A stretch of 64,000 nucleotides of DNA from Ottelia alismoides (lineage: Eukaryota; Streptophyta; Magnoliopsida; Alismatales; Hydrocharitaceae): contig JAZKJV010002324.1 of the NCBI GenBank assembly GCA_037367405.1, positions 62,001 to 126,000 of the forward strand, in the 5' to 3' direction. Position 1 is the first letter of the stretch; every line of letters starts with the position of its first letter. Below, in pieces: positions 23,470 through 31,576 of this stretch. The position numbers and the translations under genes are program-made. The notes beneath the pieces are model-generated. The model saw nothing but the letters and a program-made list of their open reading frames with translations. It ran no database searches and was not told the DNA's origin.

Positions 23470-24273
23470 ATGAAGAACGATTCCACGGCTGCAGGCTGCC
23501 TCCTGTCGGCGGCGCTCGCGCTGGGCGCCGCGCCTGCCCAGGCCCAGGCCTCCCCGGAAGCCGCGAACTGGAGCGGCTCGTACGTGGGCCTCTTCGGTAT
23601 CGAGACTTCCAGCCGCGTGCGCGGCGAGAGCCTGCGGGGCGACGGCAACGTCGGCACCAATGCCGCGAGCGAAGCCGCCAATGACGCCTTCCGCGGCGCG
23701 GGCGCGGGTCTGCTGCTGGGCTATCAGCGGCAGTTCCCGACCGGGATCGTCGTGGGGCTGGAGGCAGACTGGGGCTGGCTCAACCAGGAAGGCCGTCAGG
23801 ACACCTTCGTCATGGCCAACAATCCCTGGAACGGAATGACGCAGGCCACGATCCTCCGCGAGACGCAATGGATGTCCACCGCGCGCCTGCGGCTCGGCTA
23901 TGCGAACGGACCATTCATGTTCCATGTCACGGGCGGACTGGCCATGGCCGCCCTGCGCGAGACGCGCACCCAGTTCGAAGGCGTGAGCGGCCCGGCTCAG
24001 ACCGTGGCCCGTTTCAGCGACGAGGACAGCGCCACGCCCATCGGCTGGACCCTGGGCGTCGGTGCCGCGTGGCGCATGACGCACGCCTGGTCCCTGCGGC
24101 TCGACTACCTCCACTCACGGTTCGACGACGTGCGCTTCAGCTTCCCTGGCGCGCGCGGCGGCGTGGTGTCCGGCGGCGGCTTCGCCTCGGTCCAGGGCCG
24201 TGCGGTGAGCAACGACGTGACGATGCAGACAATGCGGATCGGAGTGACGTATCTGTTCGGCGGGGGCCGCTGA
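23470..24273 (+). CDS. Outer membrane beta-barrel porin-like protein
   Basis: A 267-residue protein with a signal peptide (about residues 1-26, Ala-Gln-Ala). The mature part begins NWSGSYVGLF and contains alternating hydrophobic strands and turns (GAGLLLGYQRQF, RLRLGYANGPFMF, GWTLGVGAAWRM) ending in a terminal strand with Val-Thr-Tyr-Leu-Phe, the style of the 8-stranded Omp25/31 or OmpW-like barrels. No catalytic motif. Probably an outer membrane structural protein; ligand unknown. Convergent with the isomerase gene 57 bases away. Confidence 0.75.
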   Translation: MKNDSTAAGCLLSAALALGAAPAQAQASPEAANWSGSYVGLFGIETSSRVRGESLRGDGNVGTNAASEAANDAFRGAGAGLLLGYQRQFPTGIVVGLEADWGWLNQEGRQDTFVMANNPWNGMTQATILRETQWMSTARLRLGYANGPFMFHVTGGLAMAALRETRTQFEGVSGPAQTVARFSDEDSATPIGWTLGVGAAWRMTHAWSLRLDYLHSRFDDVRFSFPGARGGVVSGGGFASVQGRAVSNDVTMQTMRIGVTYLFGGGR

Positions 24274-24330
24274 CGCGTCCCGGCGGGCAATGCGCCTGCT
24301 TACGCGGGCGGGCTGACCGCTGCGGCCTCG

Positions 24331-25167
24331 CTACTCCGCCTCTATCCGGTCCCACAGCCCCCGGATCATGCCCTTCAGCATCTGCGCCTCCTCCCAGCGA
24401 TCCGACAACTCGTAGCCATCCGCGCCGGTGATGGCGTATTCCTTCGGGCCCAGCTCGCACAGGAAGGTGAGCGTGGCATCGGGCGGGGCGCGCCGGCGCC
24501 AGCTGCGGATGCCGTACTCCCACCACTGCATGAACAGATCGACCCAGTGCTGCATGGTCGGGAAGCTGATCTGCACCTGGATCTGTTCCCGGCTGGCCAC
24601 GCGCCCGTGGAAGCCCCAGCAGTGGTCGAGGACGCGGTGCATGAGGGCGTGGTTCTCGTCCGAGACGGGGTACCAGAACTCCCGGCCGACGAGGTAGTGG
24701 GAGATGTCTCCCGTGAGGCGCAGGTCCGGGAAGCAGTCGAGCAGACGCAGCGTGAAGAAGAGATCGGTGGTCATGCGGTCCCGGTGCGTCTCGATGTGCA
24801 CCGGGATGCGCGCGTCGTGCGCGAGGCGCCGCCAGCCTTCGATGTACGGAATGCATTCCTCGATGGAGTGCGGGCGCACGTCGGGCTGGAGGTTGACGTG
24901 GTCCGCGCCCAGCTCGGCCACGTACTCCAGCACGGGCTTCAGGTCATCGACAGTCTTCGGGTAGCACTGGGCCTGCCACGTCATACCGTGGTCGCGGAGG
25001 AAGGACGTGACCTCCTTCGCGAATGCGTAGTCGATGAAGCGCACGCCGCAACCATCGAAGCCGGCATCGCGGATCATTTCCAGCTTCCGGTCGAGCGACC
25101 ATTCGTGCCCGTCGGGGCGACGCCGCTCCATGGCCCACAGCGACTGATACACGAGCAGCTTCTGCAT
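24331..25167 (-). CDS. Sugar phosphate isomerase/epimerase-like TIM barrel protein
   Basis: A 278-residue protein of the xylose isomerase-like TIM barrel superfamily. Visible features are the strand HVNLQPDVRPHS, the segment PVHIETHRDRMTTD with metal-binding Glu and His, and LTGDISHYLVG with Asp and His, so the usual metal site is intact. Such enzymes isomerise or epimerise sugars or hydroxy acids; the exact reaction cannot be read. It lies immediately upstream (10-base gap) of the S-formylglutathione hydrolase stop and is read in the same direction, so it is probably the last gene of that operon. Confidence 0.7.
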   Translation of the reverse strand: MQKLLVYQSLWAMERRRPDGHEWSLDRKLEMIRDAGFDGCGVRFIDYAFAKEVTSFLRDHGMTWQAQCYPKTVDDLKPVLEYVAELGADHVNLQPDVRPHSIEECIPYIEGWRRLAHDARIPVHIETHRDRMTTDLFFTLRLLDCFPDLRLTGDISHYLVGREFWYPVSDENHALMHRVLDHCWGFHGRVASREQIQVQISFPTMQHWVDLFMQWWEYGIRSWRRRAPPDATLTFLCELGPKEYAITGADGYELSDRWEEAQMLKGMIRGLWDRIEAE

Positions 25168-25176
25168 GGCGTTACC

Positions 25177-26016
25177 TCAGCTCAGGAGGACGGCGTGATG
25201 GCGCAGGTGGTCTTCCATGAAGGTGGAGATGAAGAAGTAGCCGTGGTCATAGCCCGCGTGCCGGCGCATCGTGAGGCTCTGCCCGGACGCCGTGCAGGCA
25301 GCTTCGAAAGCTTCCGGGTGCAGCTGGTCGGCGAGAAACTTGTCCGCGAGGCCCTGATCGATGAGGATCCGGCCGGGGTGCGGCCGCTCCCGGACCAGAG
25401 CCGTGGCGTCGTACCGGGCCCACGCCGTGCGATCGTCACCCAGGTAGCCACCGAAGGCCTTGTGGCCCCACGGACATTGCGACGGCGCGCAGATCGGCGC
25501 GAAGGCCGACACCGAGCGGTACTGCTCCGGATTGCGAAGCGCGCACACGAGCGCACCGTGGCCGCCCATCGAGTGACCGAAGATGCCTTGTCGCGCTGGG
25601 TCCGCCGGAAAGGACGCTGCGATGAGCGCCGGCAGTTCGCGAGTCACATAGCTGTACATCCGATAGTGCGCGGACCAAGGTGCTGCGGTTGCATCCACGT
25701 AGAAGCCGGCGCCCACACCGAAGTCCCAGGCGTCGGCTTCGCCGGGAATGTTCGCGCCACGGGGACTGGTGTCCGGTGCCACTAGCATCAGGCCCAGTTC
25801 GGCCGCGATGCGCTGTGCGCCCGCCTTGATGACGAAGGTCTCCTCGGTGCAGGTGAGCCCGGCGAGATACGTGACGACCGGCACGGGCCCCGCCTGTGCC
25901 TGGGGCGGCACGAACACGGCAAAGCGCGCGCGCAGACCGAGTTCCGCCGACGCGTGCGCGTAGTAGCCCTGCACGCCGCCGAAGCAGCGGTGCTCCGACA
26001 GCACCTCGAGCGTCAT
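25177..26016 (-). CDS. fghA: S-formylglutathione hydrolase
   Basis: A 279-residue alpha/beta hydrolase (esterase D family) that hydrolyses S-formylglutathione to formate and glutathione, the second step of glutathione-dependent formaldehyde removal. The nucleophile elbow is GHSMGGHGAL, the Asp lies in the IDQGLADKFL region and the catalytic His in YDHGYFFI. The N-terminal EHRCFGGVQG segment is also typical. Its ATG overlaps the dehydrogenase stop by one base (TGATG), so the two genes are translationally coupled. Confidence 0.93.
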   Translation of the reverse strand: MTLEVLSEHRCFGGVQGYYAHASAELGLRARFAVFVPPQAQAGPVPVVTYLAGLTCTEETFVIKAGAQRIAAELGLMLVAPDTSPRGANIPGEADAWDFGVGAGFYVDATAAPWSAHYRMYSYVTRELPALIAASFPADPARQGIFGHSMGGHGALVCALRNPEQYRSVSAFAPICAPSQCPWGHKAFGGYLGDDRTAWARYDATALVRERPHPGRILIDQGLADKFLADQLHPEAFEAACTASGQSLTMRRHAGYDHGYFFISTFMEDHLRHHAVLLS

Positions 26017-26118
26017 CAGAACACCACGACGCTGCGGATCGACTCGCCCGCGTGCATCAGGTCGAAGCCCTTGTTGATGTCCTCGAACGGCAGCACGTGG
26101 GTGATGAGGCTGTCGATG

Positions 26119-26153
<35 letters not shown>

Positions 26154-26415
26154 CGGCACGTCGGTGCGGCCGCGGGCGCCGCCGAAGGCCGTGCCCTTCC
26201 AGACGCGGCCGGTGACGAGCTGGAACGGCCGCGTCGCGATCTCCGCGCCGGCCGGCGCTACGCCGATGATCACGGAGACGCCCCAGCCCTTGTGGCAGCA
26301 CTCCAGCGCCTGGCGCATGACCTTCACGTTGCCGATGCACTCGAAGCTGTAGTCGGCGCCGCCCTTCGTCAGGTTCACGAGGTGGGGCACCAGCTCGTTC
26401 TCGGCCATGTCCTTC

Positions 26416-26454
<39 letters not shown>

Positions 26455-27128
26455 GCACGCCGGCCGGGATTCAGGTCCACGCCGACGATCATGTTCGCGC
26501 CCGCGAGGCGAGCGCCCTGGACCACGTTGAGCCCGATGCCTCCGAGACCGAAGACGACGACGTTGGCGCCGGGCTCCACCTTGGCGGTGTTGATGACCGC
26601 ACCGATGCCGGTGGTCACGCCGCAGCCGATGTAGCAGACCTTGTCGAAGGGGGCATCCTCGCGGATCTTCGCGAGCGCGATCTCCGGCACCACCGTGTAG
26701 TTGGCGAAGGTGGACGTGCCCATGTAGTGGAACAGCGGCTTGCCGTCGAGCGAGAAGCGGCTGCTGCCGTCGGGCATGAGGCCCTGGCCCTGCGTCACGC
26801 GGATGGCCTGACACAGATTGGTCTTGTGCGAGACGCAGTATTCGCACTCCCGGCACTCCGGCACGTATAGCGGAATGACGTGGTCGCCCTTCTTCAGGCT
26901 CTTCACGTTCGGACCCACGTCGACGACGACGCCCGCGCCCTCATGGCCGAGGATGGCGGGGAAGAGGCCTTCGGGGTCGGCGCCGGAGAGCGTGTACTCG
27001 TCGGTGTGGCAGATGCCGGTGGCCTTGATCTCCACCAGCACCTCGCCGGCGCGCGGGCCGTCGAGCGTGACGGTCTCGAGTGACAGGGGGGCTCCCGCCC
27101 GATGGGCGACGGCGGCGCGGACTTGCAT
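26016..27128 (-). CDS. frmA: S-(hydroxymethyl)glutathione dehydrogenase, class III alcohol dehydrogenase
   Basis: A 370-residue zinc alcohol dehydrogenase of class III, oxidising the formaldehyde-glutathione adduct with NAD. The catalytic zinc ligands are in [12 protein letters not shown] and GHEGAGVV, and the structural zinc site is the C-x2-C-x2-C-x7-C cluster beginning ECRECEYC. The NAD fold has [17 protein letters not shown]. Length and motifs are typical. A purine-rich GGGAGAGAG ribosome-binding site precedes the ATG. First gene of the operon frmA-fghA-isomerase. No frmR-type regulator is adjacent. Confidence 0.93.
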
Positions 27129-27285
27129 GGGCTCTCTCCCGGGTGTTGTGTGTGACCCGCATGATGCGACTTTTTCGGGAAGCGTGTGGAGAGGCGGGCG
27201 GTAGCCGCTGATGGCGCGCGGCGCGACGGCTTTGCGGGCCGCCCGCCCGATCATCGGTCGTCGCAGGCTCGCCTCCGTGCCCGGA

Positions 27286-27501
27286 TCAGAACGACCCGCC
27301 GCCCGATGCGGCGAGCTTCCGGATGCAGTTCACCTGGGCGCTCTGGGCCTCGCCCGCCTCTCCGATGTCCTGGGAGACATTGGCCGTGAACACACCGAGG
27401 CCGGTCGCGTAGATGCGGTTGGGTCCACCGTCGGCCGGCCGGCCGAAGCGCGGGTCGACGGCGCGTCCGACGCGAAGACTCCTGCCCGCACTGTGGAGCA
27501 G
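27286..27501 (-). pseudogene. Remnant of the 3' end of an unknown gene, copy 1
   Basis: A 71-codon open stretch on the minus strand with no start codon, bounded upstream by an in-frame TGA. It encodes a coherent C-terminus ending [10 protein letters not shown]-stop, with Asp-Pro-Arg-Phe-Gly-Arg and Gly-Val-Phe-Thr-Ala-Asn segments. The first part is repeated in the second copy at 28548. I do not recognise the parent family. Confidence 0.45.
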
Positions 27502-28300
27502 TCAGGCGGGATCGTGCCGGGAACGGGGGGAATCCGTCCCTGTGACGGCCGGCTTATGTCCGCGCGCGGCCCCGGCGCGAACCGGCCACGGCGGCGAGTG
27601 CGAGGCCGACAAGGGCGAGAGAGCCCGGCTCCGGCAGGGCGCGCACATCCGCAGCGCGCGGGAAGGTCTGGAGCGGGTTGGGCTCAGGACTATTGATGCT
27701 GGGGTCGAACACCAGACGGCTGGCCCCATCGAAGAATGCCGCATTCAGGGGCAGGCCTCCACCGCTGAGCCAGTCCTTCCCGGACGCAAGTATCCAAGCG
27801 GTGGAGGAGCTTTGGCTCGCTGCGTCGCCGATGCTGGCGTAGATGTCGAGCACGTCGTCCTGACCTGGCGCACTGTCCTGGATGTAGATGCTTTCGAGCG
27901 CACCCTGCAAGACAAGCGACCCAGCCGTGAAACTCACGGTCCCAAAACTGGAATTCGGGATTAAATACCAGCCTGCTGACACATCGAGACTTTGGTACAC
28001 GAGTTGGGCCGGGTCGAAGGTATAGGAAACAACGAAGGGCGTCCCGACCGGAGCGCCAGGCCATGCGGCCTGCATCTCGCCCGCAAACCGCAACGTGACC
28101 GGCGCTGCGGACACTGCCAAGGGAATCGCCAGAGCGAGTGCGCCCACCAGGCTTTGCTTGAACTTGCGGATCGTTTGCATGCGACGGTGACCTCGTTTGA
28201 CGGATCGGAGCGGGAGAGCGAAGACCATACCGGAAAACAAATCCTCAGCGCCCCAGTCACTTATCAGTGCGAGTGGCCTTTTGTGGCTGCCACGTGTAAG
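27378..28300 (-). repeat. Tandem duplication, unit 1
   Basis: This segment (gene remnant, PEP-CTERM gene and its leader) is repeated at 28557-29521, about 1.2 kb away in the same orientation. Leaders and gene ends are nearly identical; the middle of the gene has diverged. Unit 2 carries an extra stretch of about 50 bases in the gene-remnant part. The boundaries were set by eye. Confidence 0.8.
27554..28180 (-). CDS. PEP-CTERM sorting domain protein, copy 1
   Basis: A 208-residue exported protein. The signal peptide covers about residues 1-25 (Val-Ser-Ala-Ala). The C-terminus has the PEP-CTERM tripartite signal: Leu-Pro-Glu-Pro-Gly, a hydrophobic helix (SLALVGLALAAVA) and an Arg-rich tail (GSRRGRART). 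Exosortase, encoded elsewhere, should process it for release or anchoring with extracellular polysaccharide. The middle has no enzyme motif. The first 60 residues are identical to copy 2 at 28777; the middle differs. The start is the ATG that both copies share, before the positive residues of the signal peptide. Confidence 0.85.
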   Translation of the reverse strand: MQTIRKFKQSLVGALALAIPLAVSAAPVTLRFAGEMQAAWPGAPVGTPFVVSYTFDPAQLVYQSLDVSAGWYLIPNSSFGTVSFTAGSLVLQGALESIYIQDSAPGQDDVLDIYASIGDAASQSSSTAWILASGKDWLSGGGLPLNAAFFDGASRLVFDPSINSPEPNPLQTFPRAADVRALPEPGSLALVGLALAAVAGSRRGRART

Positions 28301-28547
28301 GGAACCCGACGCGACTCTGGGGTCGAACCCGGTCGACCTGCTGATCCGTCAAAACGTCGGACTCCGGAACTGCCTGATTTCCGGCGTACGGCCCGTTTTC
28401 GCCACACCGAAACAGTCCCTCCAGATGGTCAGTCGACAGACAGAATAGCGATCGAAAATGGCCGTATATGCGAGGAAGCCCGCTATCTCTTGAATGAAGC
28501 GTGAAGGAGATCAGGGTGTTCCACAGGTCCGACCCCGACGTCCCGGG
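28301..28547. other. Spacer between the two duplicated units, no gene seen
   Basis: About 250 bases that are not part of the tandem repeat. I see no convincing reading frame, RNA gene or terminator here. Confidence 0.4.
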
Positions 28548-28725
28548 CTAGAGATCAGCCGTGAACACACCAATGCCGGCCGCGTAGAGGAGGTTGGGAC
28601 CGCCGTCGAGCCTCGTGGACCGCGAGGCCATGTCGGCCGCTCGCTGGGCGCCATAGGCCTGCCGGCCGAAGCGCGGGTCGACGGCGCGTCCGACGCGAAG
28701 ACTTTTGCCCGCACTGTGCAGCAGC
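28548..28725 (-). pseudogene. Remnant of the 3' end of an unknown gene, copy 2
   Basis: Same reading frame relation to the second PEP-CTERM gene as copy 1 has to the first. It shares LLHSAG(R/K)SLRVGRAVD and the RFGR segment, carries an extra 17 or so residues rich in Ala, Arg and Ser that copy 1 lacks, and stops early with TAG after Val-Phe-Thr-Ala-Asp-Leu. It therefore lacks the last 30 or so residues present in copy 1. Confidence 0.4.
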
Positions 28726-29521
28726 CAGGCGGGCTCGTGCCGGGAGCGGGTGGAATCCGTCTCTGTGATGGCCGGTTTATGTCCGCGCGCGGCCCCGACG
28801 CGAACCGGCCACGGCGGCGAGTGCGAGGCCGACAAGGGCGAGAGAGCCCGGTTCCGGCAGGGCGCGCACACCCGCAGGGCCCGGGAAGGCCTGGAGCGGG
28901 TTGGGCTCCGGACTATTGGTGGTGGCCTCGAGGACCAGACTGCTGGCCCCATCGAAGAATGCCGCATTCAGGGGCAGGCTGTCACCGCTGAGCCAGTCCT
29001 TCCCGGACGCAAATATCCAGGCGGTGGAGCCATTGTTCGCTGCGTCAGCGATCACGGCATAGATTTGGAACATGTCGTCCTGTCCTGGCGCATTGTCCTT
29101 GATGTAGATGGTGCTGAGATAACCCGGCAAGACAAGCGACCCAGCCGTGAAACTCACGGTCCCAAAAGGGGCGCCACCCGAGATGAAATACAAACCTTCT
29201 GACGGATCGGGACTTTGGTCCGCGAGTTGGGCCGGGTCGAAGGTATAGGAAACAACGAAAGGCGTCCCGACCGGAGCGCCAGGCCATGCGGCCTGCATCT
29301 CGCCCGCAAATCGCAACGTGACCGGCGCTGCGGACACTGCCAAGGGAATCGCCAGAGCGAGTGCGCCCACCAGGCTTTGCTTGAACTTGCGGATCGTTTG
29401 CATGCGACGGTGACCTCGTTTGACGGATCGGAGCGGGAGAGCGAAGACCATACCGGAAAACAAATCCTCAGCGCCCCAGTCACTTATCAGTGCGAGTGGC
29501 TTTTTGTGGCTGCCACGTGGA
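28557..29521 (-). repeat. Tandem duplication, unit 2
   Basis: Second copy of the segment described at 27378-28300, in direct orientation. About 118 bases of leader upstream of the two start codons (28181-28298 and 29404-29521) differ at roughly one position, so both genes should share the same promoter signals. Confidence 0.8.
28777..29403 (-). CDS. PEP-CTERM sorting domain protein, copy 2
   Basis: A 208-residue paralogue of the gene at 27554 with the same length, the same signal peptide and the same C-terminal Pro-Glu-Pro, hydrophobic helix and Arg-rich tail. Residues 1-60 and the last 30 or so are identical; between about 61 and 150 there are many substitutions and small length changes, while APGQDD, SGKDWLSG and LPLNAAFFDGAS are kept. 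The pattern indicates a fold with a variable surface. Exosortase-dependent export to the cell surface is expected from the family. Confidence 0.85.
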   Translation of the reverse strand: MQTIRKFKQSLVGALALAIPLAVSAAPVTLRFAGEMQAAWPGAPVGTPFVVSYTFDPAQLADQSPDPSEGLYFISGGAPFGTVSFTAGSLVLPGYLSTIYIKDNAPGQDDMFQIYAVIADAANNGSTAWIFASGKDWLSGDSLPLNAAFFDGASSLVLEATTNSPEPNPLQAFPGPAGVRALPEPGSLALVGLALAAVAGSRRGRART

Positions 29522-29896
29522 AAGTTACCCGACATCAATTGGGGGTGATGCTGCAAAGCAGGGGCCTTGTTTCGTGCACGCTGCTCTCGGCCGCCCGCGA
29601 TCACCGACGGACTATCAGGCGCGAGCACCCGCACCTGCGACATCTCGAAAACTCTGAGGCATCTTCGGAACAAGGGATGCCCTTTTTGTTGTTTGCAGGA
29701 AGACCGGGTTCCTCTGCCTGCCCGTATGCTCCACCTCGGGCGTGCACCTGGCATCCCATACTGATCTCACGTCGACCACGCGCGCAGGCCGCTCTCTCGA
29801 TACCAGCGGGGAACATTGGGCCGATCGTTACACGGGCGATGGCTCCGTTGCTCGCGGCAGCACACCATGTGACCCTGGAGAATCGCGCTCGTCGGC
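29522..29896. other. Non-coding stretch between the PEP-CTERM pair and the toxin gene
   Basis: About 375 bases with no reading frame I can support, no tRNA-like sequence and no obvious terminator. Base composition is slightly lower in GC than the flanking housekeeping genes, consistent with an accessory region. Confidence 0.4.
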
Positions 29897-30283
29897 TCAC
29901 TCCCCGCCACGCCAAAGCCGAGCGAACTGGAATGAGAGCTCACGGTGGTGGCGAACGGACAGCAGGTACACGATGCCGTTTGGTGCATCGATCGCGTAAA
30001 GAATCAGGTAGTCGCCGTGGAGGTACTCCCGCATCGCATCGGCGGCGCCCGAGGGCAATTCAGCCAGCTGGGCAAGTGCCTCTGCCGACTGCGGCGGCTG
30101 ATCAAGGTAACGCCGGCCCATGCGGGGGAAGCGACCCAGATTCGGAATGATGGTCGCCCTCAGTTCGGCTAGCAGCTTGTCGAACGCGACGGCTGCGTCC
30201 GCTTCCTCCAGAAAGGTCTCGATCGCGGCGAGCCTGTCCAGGAAGCTGGCAGTCAGCTCAACCCGAAACCGCAGCTCAGCCAC
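29897..30283 (-). CDS. RelE/ParE-family toxin of a type II toxin-antitoxin pair
   Basis: A 128-residue protein of the ParE/RelE superfamily. Family features are the N-terminal pattern with Phe-Leu-Asp-Arg-Leu and Ile-Glu-Thr-Phe-Leu-Glu, the central Leu-Arg-Ala-Thr-Ile-Ile-Pro segment before Gly-Arg-Phe-Pro-Arg-Met-Gly-Arg, and a C-terminal strand with Leu-Tyr-Ala-Ile and Leu-Ser-Val-Arg-His-His-Arg-Glu. It is slightly longer than typical ParE (about 95-110) because of a Pro/Ala-rich loop. Members act on ribosomes or gyrase; the target here cannot be told. It overlaps the antitoxin gene by eight bases and looks intact. Confidence 0.82.
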   Translation of the reverse strand: MAELRFRVELTASFLDRLAAIETFLEEADAAVAFDKLLAELRATIIPNLGRFPRMGRRYLDQPPQSAEALAQLAELPSGAADAMREYLHGDYLILYAIDAPNGIVYLLSVRHHRELSFQFARLWRGGE

Positions 30284-30626
30284 GCTTCTTGGGCGCAGAG
30301 CCTGATCTCACCGAACCCTTCCCGCCGGCACCACCGTCATGGGTGCGGCGCTTCTGAATGGCGGCGATCGCGGCATCGGCATCTTGTGTGCGACCGGCAC
30401 CGATGTCCTCCAACCCGCGTCTGACATCGTCGAGCAGCAGCAGATGGATGCGCTCCCGCTCCAGGCGGTGATAGTAGTCGAGCCGGTCGGCATCGATGAG
30501 CGCCACGTAGCTCTCGCCGTTCTTGGTGATGATCTTCTCGGCACCCGCCTTCACCTCGTCGGCCAACTCCGAAAGGTTTGCGCGTGCTTGAGTGAACGGC
30601 ACGACGTCGCGCGCTGAAATGGCCAT
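30276..30626 (-). CDS. Phd/YefM-family antitoxin
   Basis: A 116-residue protein whose first 60 residues follow the Phd/YefM fold: Val-Val-Pro-Phe-Thr-Gln-Ala-Arg-Ala-Asn-Leu-Ser-Glu-Leu, then a Lys-Asn-Gly-Glu-Ser-Tyr-Val-Ala-Leu-Ile strand. The fold binds operator DNA as a dimer; the C-terminal part (Lys/Gly-rich, about 85-116) should be the disordered toxin-binding tail. It is translated first and overlaps the toxin gene, the usual order. A promoter with inverted repeats lies just upstream and probably allows autoregulation. Confidence 0.85.
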   Translation of the reverse strand: MAISARDVVPFTQARANLSELADEVKAGAEKIITKNGESYVALIDADRLDYYHRLERERIHLLLLDDVRRGLEDIGAGRTQDADAAIAAIQKRRTHDGGAGGKGSVRSGSAPKKRG

Positions 30627-30636
30627 GGTCAGGCTC

Positions 30637-30691
30637 GATCCGGAAGTTGCAGAATTCTGTGCAGTTTAGAGTCCTTCCTCGGATCGGACAA
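30637..30691 (-). promoter_or_regulatory. Promoter and inverted-repeat operator of the toxin-antitoxin operon
   Basis: On the minus strand TTGTCC (30686-30691) and TAAACT (30663-30668) are 17 bases apart. The palindrome CAGAATTCTG (30650-30659) sits at the predicted transcript start. Outer arms GATCC+GGAAG (30637-30646) and CTTCC/GGATC (30674-30685) form a second inverted repeat around the -10. Both suit repression by the antitoxin complex. Confidence 0.5.
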
Positions 30692-31113
30692 CCCAGCCGT
30701 CTTCCGTTCGAAGCGAACCGGCGCCCGGGAGTGCCGCAGCCAAGAGTTCTGCCGCGCAAGGGCTGCCTGCGGGTCGGCCGCCGGATCATGCCTGCGCCGT
30801 CGCGCGACCATCTGCCGATGGTGTATGTTCGGTGCGTCTCCCGATGACCGTGCCCTGCCATCCTTGTACGGGTGCCGGCTGGTCGGTCACTCGAGAGACC
30901 CGCCCCCCTGACCGAGCAGCGAATACCGCTTTGCATCAGGCGTCACGACGGTCGCTGTCGCGTGTCTTCCCGCGTGCGGGCGAACGGCCAGGTTCCGTGT
31001 GCGCGCCCTTGGCGCGGTCCTTTGGTCACCCGTGGTGCAGCAGCGTACGGATTTGGGGATGGGATGCGATTTTCGGTGCCTTGCAGAAAGCTCTCGAACA
31101 CTGAGGAACCCGA
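30692..31113. other. Non-coding stretch before the EVE gene
   Basis: About 420 bases with no supportable reading frame, tRNA or intrinsic terminator. It must contain the promoter of the EVE/TauE/MFS gene group, but I could not pick a clear -35/-10 pair. The right border of the accessory region probably lies here. Confidence 0.35.
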
Positions 31114-31206
31114 ATGCGTTACTGGTTGATGAAGTCCGAGCCGTCCGAGGTCAGCATCGATGACCTCGGACGGATGCCCAAGAAGACCGTCCCCTGGTTC
31201 GGGGTC

Positions 31207-31241
<35 letters not shown>

Positions 31242-31569
31242 GATGAAGGTGGGCGATCCGGTCCTGTTCTACCACTCCAGCTGCGAGGAGCCAGGCATCG
31301 CCGGCATCGCCAAGGTGGCCAGCAAGCCCTACCCCGACGAGACCCAGTTCGACCCCAAGAGCAAGTACTACGACCCGAAGTCGACGGCGGAGAACCCGCG
31401 GTGGATGCACGTGGACGTGCAGCTCGTGAAAAAGACGCGACTGATCGGGCTGCCCGAACTGCGGGCGCATCCGGCGCTGGCCGACATGCGGATCCTGCAG
31501 CGGGGCAACCGTCTCTCCATCACCCCCGTCACCGCCGAGGAATGGGCCGTGATCGAATCGCTGCTGTAG
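31114..31569 (+). CDS. EVE domain-containing protein
   Basis: A 151-residue protein made of a single EVE domain (PUA-like fold). Marks are MRYWLMKSEPSEVSIDDL at the start, WFGVRNYQARNFMRDEMK, and the aromatic cage region with Asp-Pro-Val-Leu-Phe-Tyr-His-Ser, ending Thr-Ala-Glu-Glu-Trp. EVE domains bind modified bases in DNA or RNA; the bacterial single-domain proteins have no settled role. It is usually encoded close to zapA and 6S RNA in betaproteobacteria, but here it is separated from them by about 19 kb. Confidence 0.92.
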
Positions 31570-31576
31570 GCCCCGC

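Noticed and set aside
30627..31113. Possible tRNA or small RNA in the gap before the EVE gene
   Set aside because: I looked for cloverleaf arms and a TTCGA-type loop on both strands and found none that pair.
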